Part shown: one piece after another, positions 1 through 9,484 of the stretch
How positions within the stretch are numbered: the first letter of the stretch is position 1
How the letters are laid out: every line of letters starts with the position of its first letter
Source: Zanthoxylum bungeanum
Lineage: Eukaryota > Streptophyta > Magnoliopsida > Sapindales > Rutaceae
Assembly: GCA_019454045.1 (NCBI GenBank)
Contig: SKCR01049631.1
Span: forward strand, 405,175-469,174
Direction: 5' to 3'
DNA length: 64,000 nt
Program-made: the position numbers and the translations under genes
Notes under the pieces: generated by a model
Databases searched by the model: none
Seen by the model: only the letters and a program-made list of their open reading frames with translations
Told to the model about the DNA's origin: nothing

Positions 1-1500
1 CATAACCAGAGGCCCTGTGAACTCCACAACAAAATCTGCCCATGTTTTCCCCTTGATCGATACCCTAGGTAGATATGATACATCATGCTCACCTCGGTTC
101 CACAGACCACTTCACTAGATGACCCGAGACCCCCAGCTTGTGTAGTATCTGCCTCAATAGATGGTCGGTATATACCCCGATGGGGTGAGCATAAAAATAA
201 AGTCGTAACTTCCTCGCCGCAGTGACCAAGGACAAAGCCAACAGCTCATGAGCTGGGTATCGAGTTTCCACATGCAACAGTGCCTTACTAGTGTAGTACA
301 CTAGCCTTTGGATTTTATCCACTTCTTGCACTAACACCGGACTCATAGCATACTTAGAGACAACTAAGTATAAAGATAATATCTCAGCCGGGATTGGCTT
401 TGCCAGTAGTGGAGGTTGGGCCAGGTACTCTTTGAGTTGTTGGAATGCATCCTCGCACACAGTTGTCCAGCTAACTACTTTTTCGGCCTTCTTGATCAGT
501 CAAAAGAAGACGTGATACTTGTCAGTGGCCTTAGATATGAATCGATTTAATACTCTCACCCACCCGACCATTAAGCGCTGCACTTCATTTATCGTCCTCG
601 AGGGCTTTAAATCCAACACTGCCTTGATTTTATGTGGGTTTGTCTTGATGCCTCGTGCGCTGACCATGTACCACAAAACTTTCCCGAAGATACATCAAAA
701 GCGTATTTGTCTGAATTTAGCCTCATATTGTGATTTCTCAACAGCTCAAATGTCCCTCTGAAGTCGCCCAGATGGTCATTGGGTTTCTATGTCATTGTGA
801 TCAAGTCATTGACATAGACCTACATTGTCTTACAGATAAGCGGCTAGAAAACCTTGTTCACCAACCTCTGATACGTCGCCCTGATATTCTTCAATTTTAA
901 AGGCATCACCATATAACAGTACAGTCCTTGGTTAGTAATGAAGGCTGTCTTTTCTTCATCCTCGGCATGCATCATGACCTGGCTGTACTCCGAGAAAGCA
1001 TCCATGAAACTGAGCAATTCATGACATGTCGTACAGTCCACCAGCTGGTCTACTTTAGGGAATGGGAAGTTGTTCTTTGGGCAGGCTTTGTTCAGGTAGG
1101 AAAAGTCTACACACATCCTTCATTTCCATTAGCTTTTTTTACCAAGACCATGTTAGATACCCACTCCGAGTACTTAACCTCCCTGATGAATCTGGCTTTT
1201 AGCAACTTTTCAACCAGCCCGAATTGCCCCGTATTGTTCTTGCTTAAAAATCCTCCTCTTTTACTTCACCGGCTTGTGAGCTCGATCAATCGCCAAGCGA
1301 TGACTGATGAACTCGGGGTCAGTTCCGAGCATATCTCTGTGATCCCATGCGAAGACATCGGCATACTGTAGGAAACATTTTCCTCGCGCAACGAAAATGA
1401 TTTAGGCACCCGGATTGGACATGAAATTTTTTCTGCCGCTCCCTTTAAGTTGCCGAACGTGACCGGCATTACCACTGAAATTTTGCTACTGTTTTGAACA
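1..1500 (-). pseudogene. Ty3/gypsy reverse transcriptase-RNase H remnant
   Basis: Read on the minus strand this is a decayed Ty3/gypsy pol fragment. From about 1475 to 1266 comes the linker before RT, of the FAWDHRDM type. An RT stretch at 1116-844 contains the family-like VDFSYLNKACPKNNFP and AFITNQGLYCYMVMPL. The active-site box near 820-800 reads YVND where the family has YVDD, so a catalytic Asp is lost. Thumb and RNase H-like sequence follows at 460-89, including YYTSKALLHVETRYPAHELL. Stops and frame changes separate the pieces, so no protein can be made. No LTR of this element is seen; it probably continues past the left edge. Lineage within gypsy (Tat/Ogre-like by the linker) is an inference. 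Confidence 0.85.
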
Positions 1501-1830
1501 AAATTTCAGCCCCGAAATGGTCCCAGAACAGACCCCGAACATCCACGAACAGAAGTGCAAAAACCGGACTGTTTTTAGACACGTTATGAGCCAAAAACCA
1601 CTGCACAGTTCATCCCTTATGCGAATAAGTTTCTATTATGTTTTAGGACTGATTTTTCACCCAAAAAAATTCAAACACAGCCACAAAAATTCTCTTTAGG
1701 TTCCCTAAAAATTCTGGATCAAAACGAAAATAAACCGAGACCCGTTTCTCTTGTTGTTTGGACGGCAGTGAGCAATAATAATGCTCACTGCCGTGTGTAA
1801 TGAAAAAGTGAAAGAAAGAGATGGATTTTG
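1500..1830. other. unassigned AT-rich stretch
   Basis: There is no coding signal here. The stretch lies between the gypsy remnant and the LTR to its right, and could be untranslated gypsy sequence or the distal part of that LTR. It holds one perfect hairpin, listed separately. Confidence 0.3.
1762..1794. repeat. perfect 13-bp hairpin
   Basis: The arms ACGGCAGTGAGCA and TGCTCACTGCCGT are perfect inverted copies separated by the 7-nt AT-only loop ATAATAA. It lies in otherwise featureless sequence. It could be a MITE end or footprint or an RNA hairpin; nothing next to it decides. Confidence 0.75.
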
Positions 1831-3535
1831 ATTTTGTTCGACACCAAAAGAGTCTTACGTACTATGTCTCACAACCAACGAAAACAAGTGTGGGCTAGAC
1901 TCACATAAATTAAATCCCTAAACTATTTAGAGATTTTTATCACAATTATTTTTCTTTATCTTTTTCTTCTTTTTATTCTTCCATGGTGTTTCTCAACTTT
2001 CGAGAGAAGGATGAAGAAGAAGAAAGGTGGCTAGGGTTGGAATGAAAAGTCTTACAAAAGAAAAATATATTTTTCTTTTTATATTTATGGTTATTTGTTT
2101 CCAAAATAAATAAAACCTTTCCTATTCCTCCAATGAATTTTCGGCCAAGCATGGATTTTTGCATTAATTTTGTAAGATAAAATTTAATTACCATAATGAA
2201 ATATATGTTACTAAATTAAAAGTGTAATTACCTTTCAAAAAATGTAACCACCAAATTTAAATCTAAGAGTTTTTCAACCTAGCATAACTCACTAATGGTT
2301 TCCAAATCCGAAAATTTAGAAATTCCAAATTTGGCCTTATTAAATTATATCATATATAATTTAATATTATGCATTCAATAATTATAATATTATTATTAAA
2401 ACCATATATTAACTTTTAATATATAGTTTCAAGTGTGACAAAATAATATCATTAATCATATTAATAATATTTATACATATGTGAGTATATAATTGGACTA
2501 TCCAATTATACTAAATCCGCTACAGTATATTGAGCTAGCACGGAGACCAAATGGTCCTACGGTTATGAGCTCCAATAATCTCGAAATATTTCGAATTATT
2601 AACTCCGGTTTATTCCACTCAAAACCCGAAGTTGCAATCTCGTTGCCGCATATGATATATTAAGCCGAACTAAGTCGGTGTCCATCGATATAGTCACTAC
2701 ATATAGATTAACCATTCACGAGTATCTCGTAATTAGAGTCGGGTCATAATATCTGTTATACCCCTCTAATTATTTTTACCTTAAGTACCATTGATTCTCT
2801 AATGAACGATTTATTCATAACCATTATGAATTTTAATCTTTCTATTCGTAATAGAAAGACTTGAGCGCTCAAACGATCAAGTACCGAATCAACCCTTAAG
2901 AAAAATACTCCTCTACTTCTCACAAGAATGAGTGAACTCCATATCTATATAAAACATCCTCAGCTACACACCAGACCATGTCCCCAAAGTACATAGCTAT
3001 TGGTCGGGACTGCTACACCAACCTCACCTTTGAAAATCAAAGGACATAGCCTGCCATGCAGGAGTTCATAGTACACTCATTATTAAGATCAATCCATATA
3101 TGACCATCTAGTAGATCGAAATGACTTTCTTTGTTTAACGGATATTATAAGAATGTCATTTCCATATGGGTCCAGTCCTATATGATCACATCATACAAGA
3201 TGCCTCCATTCTCATGTCTCTACATGGACGATCCCGGTTCAAGGTCGCCATACAAATATAGAATGGACCACAGCTATAGATAAACCATAAACAAAGTACC
3301 CGCCTTGTTTGCTCTCTATGGACTATTTAAGATTACTAACTTCAGACTTAAATCCTGTTGTGTATGACACTTATACACTAAGTCTGAAGGCACATATGTA
3401 ATCTATGGTATTCTAGATAATTTATAATATGCAAAATTAAAAGAAACACTTTGATAAATGAATAATGCATTATTTTATTTCAAAACATATAAATCTGTTT
3501 ACATTACATGTAGCTCTAGGGCATACATCCCAACA
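1830..3535 (-). mobile_element. copia LTR (family K), left edge uncertain
   Basis: This is the 3' LTR of a minus-strand Ty1/copia element. The sense LTR begins with TGTTGGGATGTATGCC at 3535, directly after the polypurine tract (AGTGGGAGGT at about 3536-3546) that follows RNase H coding sequence. A TATA-like box (sense TTTATATAG) lies at about 2946-2955, some 580 bp into the LTR. The far end, near 1830-2000, cannot be fixed because no second copy is in the window. The sequence is unlike the roughly 2-kb LTR group that fills the rest of the window. Confidence 0.6.
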
Positions 3536-3987
3536 ACCTCCCACTTGCACTAGAGCAAATGGGACATGTCATGAAATCCTAGACCATCTAGGTGACATTC
3601 AAACACTTTAGCCAACAAGGTCTAATGTAAAAGGATCAGCCATGTTTCTTTGAATTTCCTCGCTATATGCTTTCCCTTCTTGTGGCTTCTTGGTTCTTTA
3701 AATTTGCCACTGCACCACTATTATCGTAATAAAGTGTGAATGGTTTATTCATATTTGGAAAAACTTCCAGATCTCCCAAGAATTTTACGGAGCCAGACTG
3801 CTACCTTAGCTGCTTCACAAACGCATACATACTCAACCTCCATGGTGGAGTCAGCAATGCAAGATTGCTTTATACTCCGCCATACTATAGCCTCACCACC
3901 TAGCGTAAACACTGATCCAGATGTTGATTTCCTAGAATCGACATCTGTCTAAAAATCAAAGTCCGTATATCCCCTTAGGATCATATT
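3536..3987 (-). pseudogene. copia RNase H remnant (family K)
   Basis: Minus-strand translation gives the C-terminal RNase H part of a copia polyprotein. It includes GYTDFDF, then a stop where Gln is usual, then TDVDSRKSTSGSVFTLGG, then CIADSTMEVEYVCVCEAAK. The family has a Thr-Glu pair in the last motif where this copy reads Met-Glu. An AT-rich tail joins it to the polypurine tract and LTR on its left. The upstream pol is absent because the fragment is cut at 3988 by the start of another LTR-like block. Non-functional. Confidence 0.8.
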
Positions 3988-4495
3988 TGTTAGGGATATG
4001 CCTTATACCCAACTTGTGGATGGGCTATATATACATGTATTTGTAATATTTTCATTAATTAATAAAATGGAAATCTTTATTATACGTGTCTTACATAAAT
4101 TATATGAATCATCAAACGCTGTAATAAAGCCCTTAGAGTAATAAGATGATGGCTTCCATGCCTTATGAGAATCATTACTCTTAAACGTTCATAGTCAAAG
4201 ATTTATGAACAATCTGGGCGTTCACAAAGCGGAGAGACTAACATGATGATATGATCCACCCTTAAGTGGGGTAGCCGATCTCATAGGCCACTAGCAGAGA
4301 TCCATCCGCTTGGTGTATCACATGGATGCATGAGTTGCTCTTGTCCATCGAACTGACCGCCGAAAGTTTTCACATGGAGTGTTTATCCCATGTGTCTGTG
4401 AGAACTTTCATGTATCGATTGTATGACTAGTCCTTAGACTTGAGGTCTTTACAATCTTATGTGTGGAATTTTATAACTTGGTTATTTTTTCAACA
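3988..4495 (+). mobile_element. LTR-like block of a different family (J) in the 5' LTR position of element A
   Basis: The block begins TGTTAGGGATATGCC, a TG start typical of LTRs, inside the K RNase H remnant. It ends TTTTTTCAACA directly before the primer site of element A. It shares no similarity with the 3' LTR of A (10634-12559), although an intact element should have matching LTRs. Near its end, CTTGGTTAT resembles CTTGGTAAT at the end of the A-family LTR, so the switch may have happened in that short match. I read it as a foreign LTR fragment recombined onto A; a solo LTR next to a truncated A is the alternative. Confidence 0.5.
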
Positions 4496-4496
4496 A

Positions 4497-4510
4497 TGGT
4501 ATCATTGAGC
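4497..4510 (+). other. primer binding site of A
   Basis: TGGTATCATTGAGC follows the LTR end ...CAACA. The first seven bases match the TGGTATCAGAGC site that pairs with plant initiator Met tRNA; the rest has drifted. The same variant is found in B (minus, 21533-21546) and G (63101). Confidence 0.75.
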
Positions 4511-6604
4511 TTAAAGAGCATGCAAATATATTAGGATGTTATTTGGGGAAAATTGTATGAAGCATGATTTGATGAGTTTGCTTGATTAAATATGCTTAGA
4601 TGTATGTTATTTAGATTATACATCATCAATTTCATGGAAAATAAATTGGATTAATTTTTCCAACCCAATGAGGCTTGGCCGAATACATGCAAGCATGGAC
4701 TAGATGATTTTTTAATTTTAAGACATTAGATGACTTGAAACAATATGGAATGATGATTTGTAACTCGATTGGATTGAAAACGAAATCAGAACCATTTTAA
4801 TCACCTTGGCCGAATGCTTGATGGATGATTAGGGACTTGATTTTTTGATTAAATAATGTTGGACATATATTTAAGATAAAATATGATTAATGGATTAATT
4901 TGATATTTGGGAATATTGATTTAAAGGATTAATCATGATAATACACTTTAATTAATTAAGTTATAAAATTTGGAATTTTAAAATTTGGTTAGTTGGGCTT
5001 AATTTTGAATTGGGCCTAAAACTATTATATTTGGACATAATGGGCTTGGTTGGGCCAAGTAAATTTGGACCATTTGGATAGGCCCAAATGTAATAAATGG
5101 GCTTTTATGTTTAATTGGGCCTTATGGGCTTGATATTGATTTTATGGCATATGAGGGTGATTCCTTATTGGGCTTGGTAATTGGGTTTGACCCATACATT
5201 GACCAAAACCCAAGCCTAAAGAAATCAATTGAAAGCCCATCGGACTTTAATTAAACGGACATTAGATGTTAGTTGGGCTTTGAGACCCGATTGTATTAGA
5301 TTTGGAATCTAAGTTATAAAAGCACAATAAAAGTGTAAATATTTAATTTAGAATTAAATAATAGGATTAGTATTGAATACGACTTAAATTGGATTTAACG
5401 AGTAGTTCGATATAATTCGTGAATTCATACTATAAGTATTTATTCTCAAATTGAGTTGGACTCGCGCAAATGCAAACAATTGTTTGAACATTGTATTGTC
5501 ACCTAACAAAGACTAATTAATTGGATTTGATTGGTTGTATAACATGCCTTGAATGAATGAATGTGGATGTGATGTATGAATAGTGTATATCGGATGGATA
5601 TTAGAAGGGAAGGGTAATTTTAGAAATTATTGTAAATTTAGAATTTATAAATTGGACCTGCGTGTCCAGCCTTTCTCTTATTGTCTCTTTGTATTCTCTT
5701 CTCACCTAATTCCCCTCAATGTAAATGAGGTTTCTCTTATTGTATTATGTAATTGGGTAAGAGTAGAATAGTGCTAGCGGGGAGAGGAAAGTGAGTGATT
5801 TGTTCTAGGAACAAGTTGTTGTTCATATCCATCCGTATATCGCTATTACTTTACTTTACGCGCTTTATGATGTTTTAGAAGCATGCTTAAGGGTGTATGA
5901 TGATGAGACTAACAAAGATAAATTAATTGGTTGCCAATTACGCGAAAAAATCCCTAAAACAATATTAAGCGATTTTCTTCCGTTGAATGATTCTTTCTCA
6001 AGATCCGAAATTGGCATTGGTTTGTTGGCCAAAGTCAAGACCTTTGTCAATTGAGGATGTGTTTGAATCATGAGAGTTTTGTTCCACATCGGTGTCCTGT
6101 CCAAGTTGTGATTTGTTGGCCAAAGTCAAGATCACTTCTTGTCCATCGACATTGATTACGAAACTTTCCTCGTCAATGGGTCCCGCTTAACTGGAATCAT
6201 TAGGTTTGTTGTGCCAAAGCCAAGGCTTAGTTGATTCAGAGGAAATGGTTAGGAAAATGTATTGGATACATTGACATATGTATATGTTTCGGACTTGGAT
6301 GTCCACCTACCGGATCTAGGAATTGGATGGGATCCAATTGATCTTCGAGATCTACCTAGTTAAATATCATACAATTGTTGGCCAAAGTCAAGGTTGTGTG
6401 TTATTTAACGGGATCCTAGACCCACTAGGAATAGGATTTCCCGAGTACTCAACAGAGGGTTAAGACTTGCAGAAAATAGTGGGAGGCTAGTATTGAATTT
6501 GCAATTATCGTTCAGATACTTAGCTTTGCGCGCTTACACAACTTATTTCGTCAATATTTACACATTAGTTGGACTAATACAATGTTATTTTTTTTTATGT
6601 AACA
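4511..6604 (+). other. long leader of element A
   Basis: About 2.1 kb separates the primer site from gag and contains no long ORF. It holds a block at about 4985-5290 with at least eight TGGGCY motifs (the site II/TCP-type motif in plant promoters), a pyrimidine-rich patch near 5670-5720, the TTGGCCAAAGTCAAG cluster at 6025-6392, and a splice-acceptor-like end at 6604. Many ATG triplets lie upstream of gag, so translation from a full-length RNA would need a bypass such as splicing (inference). The same order of blocks recurs in B, C, D and E, and its start in G. Confidence 0.65.
6025..6392 (+). repeat. TTGGCCAAAGTCAAG motif cluster (element A)
   Basis: Exact copies of TTGGCCAAAGTCAAG start at 6025, 6116 and 6378, with a variant (TTGTGCCAAAGCCAAG) at 6209. 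Each exact copy contains the self-complementary octamer TTGGCCAA, and its complement contains TTGACT, a W-box core. Equivalent clusters lie at 19597-19974 (minus), 36377-36748 (minus), 43945-44315 and about 55976-56350. Confidence 0.85.
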
Positions 6605-6605
6605 G
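6585..6605 (+). promoter_or_regulatory. predicted 3' splice site before gag
   Basis: A run of T followed by ATGTAACAG ends at 6605, 52 nt before the gag ATG, and is followed by TTTGACTGTA. The matching position in B, C and E also reads pyrimidine-rich tract, then AACAG, then TTRGACTG. The partner donor would be GTRAGT in the U5 part of the 5' LTR. That LTR is missing in A but the site is visible in its 3' LTR at 12476. Prediction only. Confidence 0.45.
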
Positions 6606-6657
6606 TTTGACTGTACCCACATATCGTTAACTAGATAATTAGATTATCGTAGTTAAG

Positions 6658-7323
6658 ATGGTAAACAAAGGAAATGTCCGTGACATAATCATAGGTGATA
6701 ATGTGTTCAAGGGCACCAACTTCACCGACTGGGAAATGAACCTAAGGATAGTCCTTGGGGCGGAGAGGATACTGTATACGATACAAAAACCTCTCGGGCC
6801 TAAGCCCACTGAGCCACTTGAGCTGGAGTTATGGAAAACTCACAGTGATGATTGTGACACGGCTCAGTCGATCATGCATGCTTCAATGACTCAACACTTT
6901 CGCCGCCAGAATAGGGACTTGGATCCTTATAATATGATGACAAGATTGCAAGATCTTCACCGCACTAATAAGCGGATGGCGAGGTACGAGTTAGTGAAGA
7001 AAATCTTTCGCTCCCGTATGACTGATGGTAGTTCTGTTGAGGTCCATGGGACTCAAATGATAGCCGATATTGATGAATTGGCTAATATGGGTATAGTCTT
7101 AGAGGCTGAGCTGTCTATAGATGTACTTCTACAGTCACTACCCGATACTTGGAAACAGATTGTCATCAACTACAATTTGATGAATTCGGATGATACTCTT
7201 GGAGAGTTATTATCGATTCTCAAGGAGTCAGAGAAAGCTTCTGAAAGGCAACAAGCGCGAGGCGCACTTTGCATCAACATCTCAAACGCCGAAAGCTGGG
7301 CTCAAGGCAACTGGGGGTGTTAA
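6658..7323 (+). CDS. gag: copia gag (capsid) N-terminal part, frameshifted
   Basis: The product is the N-terminal capsid part of the copia polyprotein, which forms virus-like particles that package the element RNA. Residues about 15-190 have the layout of the plant copia gag domain (UBN2/Retrotran_gag type): FKGTNFTDWEMNLRIVLG near the start, MARYELVKKIFRSRMTDGSS in the middle and DVLLQSLPDTWKQIVINYN near the end. The ATG at 6658 is chosen because the homology begins there, 52 nt after the predicted splice acceptor. A 2-nt deletion at about 7237, relative to B, throws residues after 193 out of frame, so the last 28 residues are not real gag. The zinc knuckle continues in the next ORF. Without repair no full-length polyprotein can be made. 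Confidence 0.85.
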   Translation: MVNKGNVRDIIIGDNVFKGTNFTDWEMNLRIVLGAERILYTIQKPLGPKPTEPLELELWKTHSDDCDTAQSIMHASMTQHFRRQNRDLDPYNMMTRLQDLHRTNKRMARYELVKKIFRSRMTDGSSVEVHGTQMIADIDELANMGIVLEAELSIDVLLQSLPDTWKQIVINYNLMNSDDTLGELLSILKESEKASERQQARGALCINISNAESWAQGNWGC

Positions 7324-9484
7324 GAAGAAAAAGCATAGAAACAAAGGCAAGGCCAAGTCAACAAAGGCTTCTGGGAAGCCAAGGGACAAGTCTCAAGATG
7401 TTTGCCTGAAATGCGGCAAGAAAGGTCACTGGAAGCGTGACTGCCGCATGAACAAGGGACACAAGGAGGACATACAGGCGGGCAAGGCACCGGCCTCAGG
7501 TATGTTTGTTATTGAGATAAATATGACTACTTCTAGTCTTAATAAAAATTGGATTTTTGATTCTGGCTGTGGTTCTCATATTTGTACTGATGTGCAGGAT
7601 CTGCATGATAGCAGGAGACTGGCTTCGGGGGAGGTAGAATCTACGAGTTGGAAATGGAACTTCTGTTGCTGTTTTGGCCGTAGGCACTTTGTTTTGGAAC
7701 TGCCCTCGGGGCATGTACTTAAACTAAATGACTGTTATTTTGTTCCTAGTTTAACTAGGAATATTATTTCTGTATCTTTGTTAACCCAGTATGGGTACAC
7801 TTTTGTATTTAAAAACACCAGGTGTTATTTATATAAAGATGATGCAGAAATTTGCACTGCCGATGCAAATAATGGTCTTTATATTTTGAATATAAATAAA
7901 TCTCCAAAACGTAAAATAACAAACAAAAGGCTCAAAATGAGTAATCCAAAGGAAGAAACTTATTTGTGGCATTGTCGTCTGGGACACATCAACAAGACTC
8001 GCATATCCACACTTTCGAAGAGTGGGTACTTGGACGGATTTGATCCAAATTCATATGACGTCTGCGAATCTTGTTTATTAGGCAAAATGCCTAAATCACC
8101 TTTTAGTGGTAAAAGTGAACGCGCCACTGAACTGTTAGCCCTCGTTCATAGTGACGTTTGTGGGCCCATGTCTAGCCAGGCTAGAGGTGGATATCGATAC
8201 TTCGTAACCTTTACGGATGATGCATCGCGTTATGGTTATGTGTATCTAATGATGCACAAGTCGGAAACTTTTGAGAAATTCAAAGAGTTTCGACACGAAG
8301 TTGAAAAACAAACAGGCAAGAGTATTAAGACATTACGGTCGGACCGTGGTGGCGAATACTTAAGTAATGAGTTTCAAGATTACTTGAAAGAATATGGTAT
8401 TCTTTCACAATGGACTCCTCCTGGAACACCACAATTAAATGGTGTGTCTGAACGGAGAAACCGTACCTTGCTTGACATGGTAAGGTCGATGATGAGTCGC
8501 ACTGAGCTACCTATATCCTTCTGGGGACATGCATTAGAAAGTGCAATTCTTATTTTGAATAGGGTTCCGTCAAAGTCTGTTGAACAGACTCCATATGAGA
8601 TATGGACAGGAAAGAAACCAGGTTTCTCATTCCTGAAGATTTGGGGTTGCTGGGCATACGTCAAACGTTTGGAAGGTACCAAACTTGAACCCAAATCAGA
8701 TAAATGCCTATTTGTTGGATATCCTAGGGAAACCAAAGGATATTACTTCTATTACCCACAAGAGAACAAAGTATTTGTTGCTCTACATGCGGTTTTCCTT
8801 GAGAAGGAATTCCTAAATGCAGTGTTTAGTGGGAGGAAAGTAGAACTCGATGAAAGTCGTAGTGATACTGTTCCTGGCAATGAATCGAGAACGGAACATG
8901 AACAGTCCATCCAGGATGAGACTGAACCACAATCTTCAATTACACAAGGACTACGTAGGTCGGAGAGAGTCAGGGTAATACCTGAGAGGTATGGATTCCT
9001 GATCTCACCTCATGTAGATATTAATCTTATTGAGGATACTGAACCGGCTACGTATGAGGAAGCGATACAAGGTATCGAATCCACTTTATGGCAAGAGGCC
9101 ATGAAGGCCGAAATGGATTCCATGTATACCAACCAAGTTTGGACACTAGTTGATGCACCAGAAGAAGGCGTAAAGCCTATTGGATGCAAATGGGTCTTCA
9201 AGAAGAAGACCGACATGGATGGCAACGTACAAACGTACAAAGCTAGGCTCGTAGCGAAGGGGTATCGTCAACAACTTGGAGTTGATTATGACGAAACTTT
9301 CTCACCCGTTGCCATGATTAAATCCATTCGGATAATGCTTGCAATAACTGCATATTACGATTACGAAATATGGCAGATGGACGTTAAAACCGCTTTCTTA
9401 ACGGAAACCTGTTGGAGGATGTTTATATGCAAAAACCTGACGGTTTTATCGCACCAAGACTTGCAAACAAGGTTTGTAAGTTAA
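7190..9484 (+). CDS. pol: copia gag zinc knuckle, protease, integrase and RT start
   Basis: The real homology begins at about 7237, after the 2-nt deletion. In order come the basic linker, the CCHC knuckle CLKCGKKGHWKRDC (residues 72-85), aspartic protease WIFDSGCGSH (DSG at 124-126), the pre-integrase zinc motif from WHCRLGH (about 260), and integrase with D322, D385 and E421, which gives the classical DD35E spacing. A C-terminal integrase region and the first RT motifs follow, ending at [10 protein letters not shown]. Residues 151-168 lie in a wrong frame between two compensating indels. A 1-nt deletion near 9396 (CTTAAC where B has CCTTAAC) ends the frame; RT continues in the overlapping ORF. 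The catalytic motifs I can see are intact, so this is recent damage to a once active element. Confidence 0.88.
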   Translation: MILLESYYRFSRSQRKLLKGNKREAHFASTSQTPKAGLKATGGVKKKKHRNKGKAKSTKASGKPRDKSQDVCLKCGKKGHWKRDCRMNKGHKEDIQAGKAPASGMFVIEINMTTSSLNKNWIFDSGCGSHICTDVQDLHDSRRLASGEVESTSWKWNFCCCFGRRHFVLELPSGHVLKLNDCYFVPSLTRNIISVSLLTQYGYTFVFKNTRCYLYKDDAEICTADANNGLYILNINKSPKRKITNKRLKMSNPKEETYLWHCRLGHINKTRISTLSKSGYLDGFDPNSYDVCESCLLGKMPKSPFSGKSERATELLALVHSDVCGPMSSQARGGYRYFVTFTDDASRYGYVYLMMHKSETFEKFKEFRHEVEKQTGKSIKTLRSDRGGEYLSNEFQDYLKEYGILSQWTPPGTPQLNGVSERRNRTLLDMVRSMMSRTELPISFWGHALESAILILNRVPSKSVEQTPYEIWTGKKPGFSFLKIWGCWAYVKRLEGTKLEPKSDKCLFVGYPRETKGYYFYYPQENKVFVALHAVFLEKEFLNAVFSGRKVELDESRSDTVPGNESRTEHEQSIQDETEPQSSITQGLRRSERVRVIPERYGFLISPHVDINLIEDTEPATYEEAIQGIESTLWQEAMKAEMDSMYTNQVWTLVDAPEEGVKPIGCKWVFKKKTDMDGNVQTYKARLVAKGYRQQLGVDYDETFSPVAMIKSIRIMLAITAYYDYEIWQMDVKTAFLTETCWRMFICKNLTVLSHQDLQTRFVS

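Noticed and set aside
928..1371. 147-codon plus-strand ORF
   Set aside because: It is antisense to the gypsy RT remnant, which has clear family motifs on the minus strand.
6025..6392. CRISPR-like array or satellite in the leader
   Set aside because: Spacing is irregular (91, 93 and 169 nt), the spacers are not unique captured sequences, and the same layout recurs inside several retroelements.
7190..7323. Programmed ribosomal frameshift between gag and pol in A
   Set aside because: B reads through the same place in one frame, and alignment shows a 2-nt loss in A. There is no slippery site with a conserved following structure.
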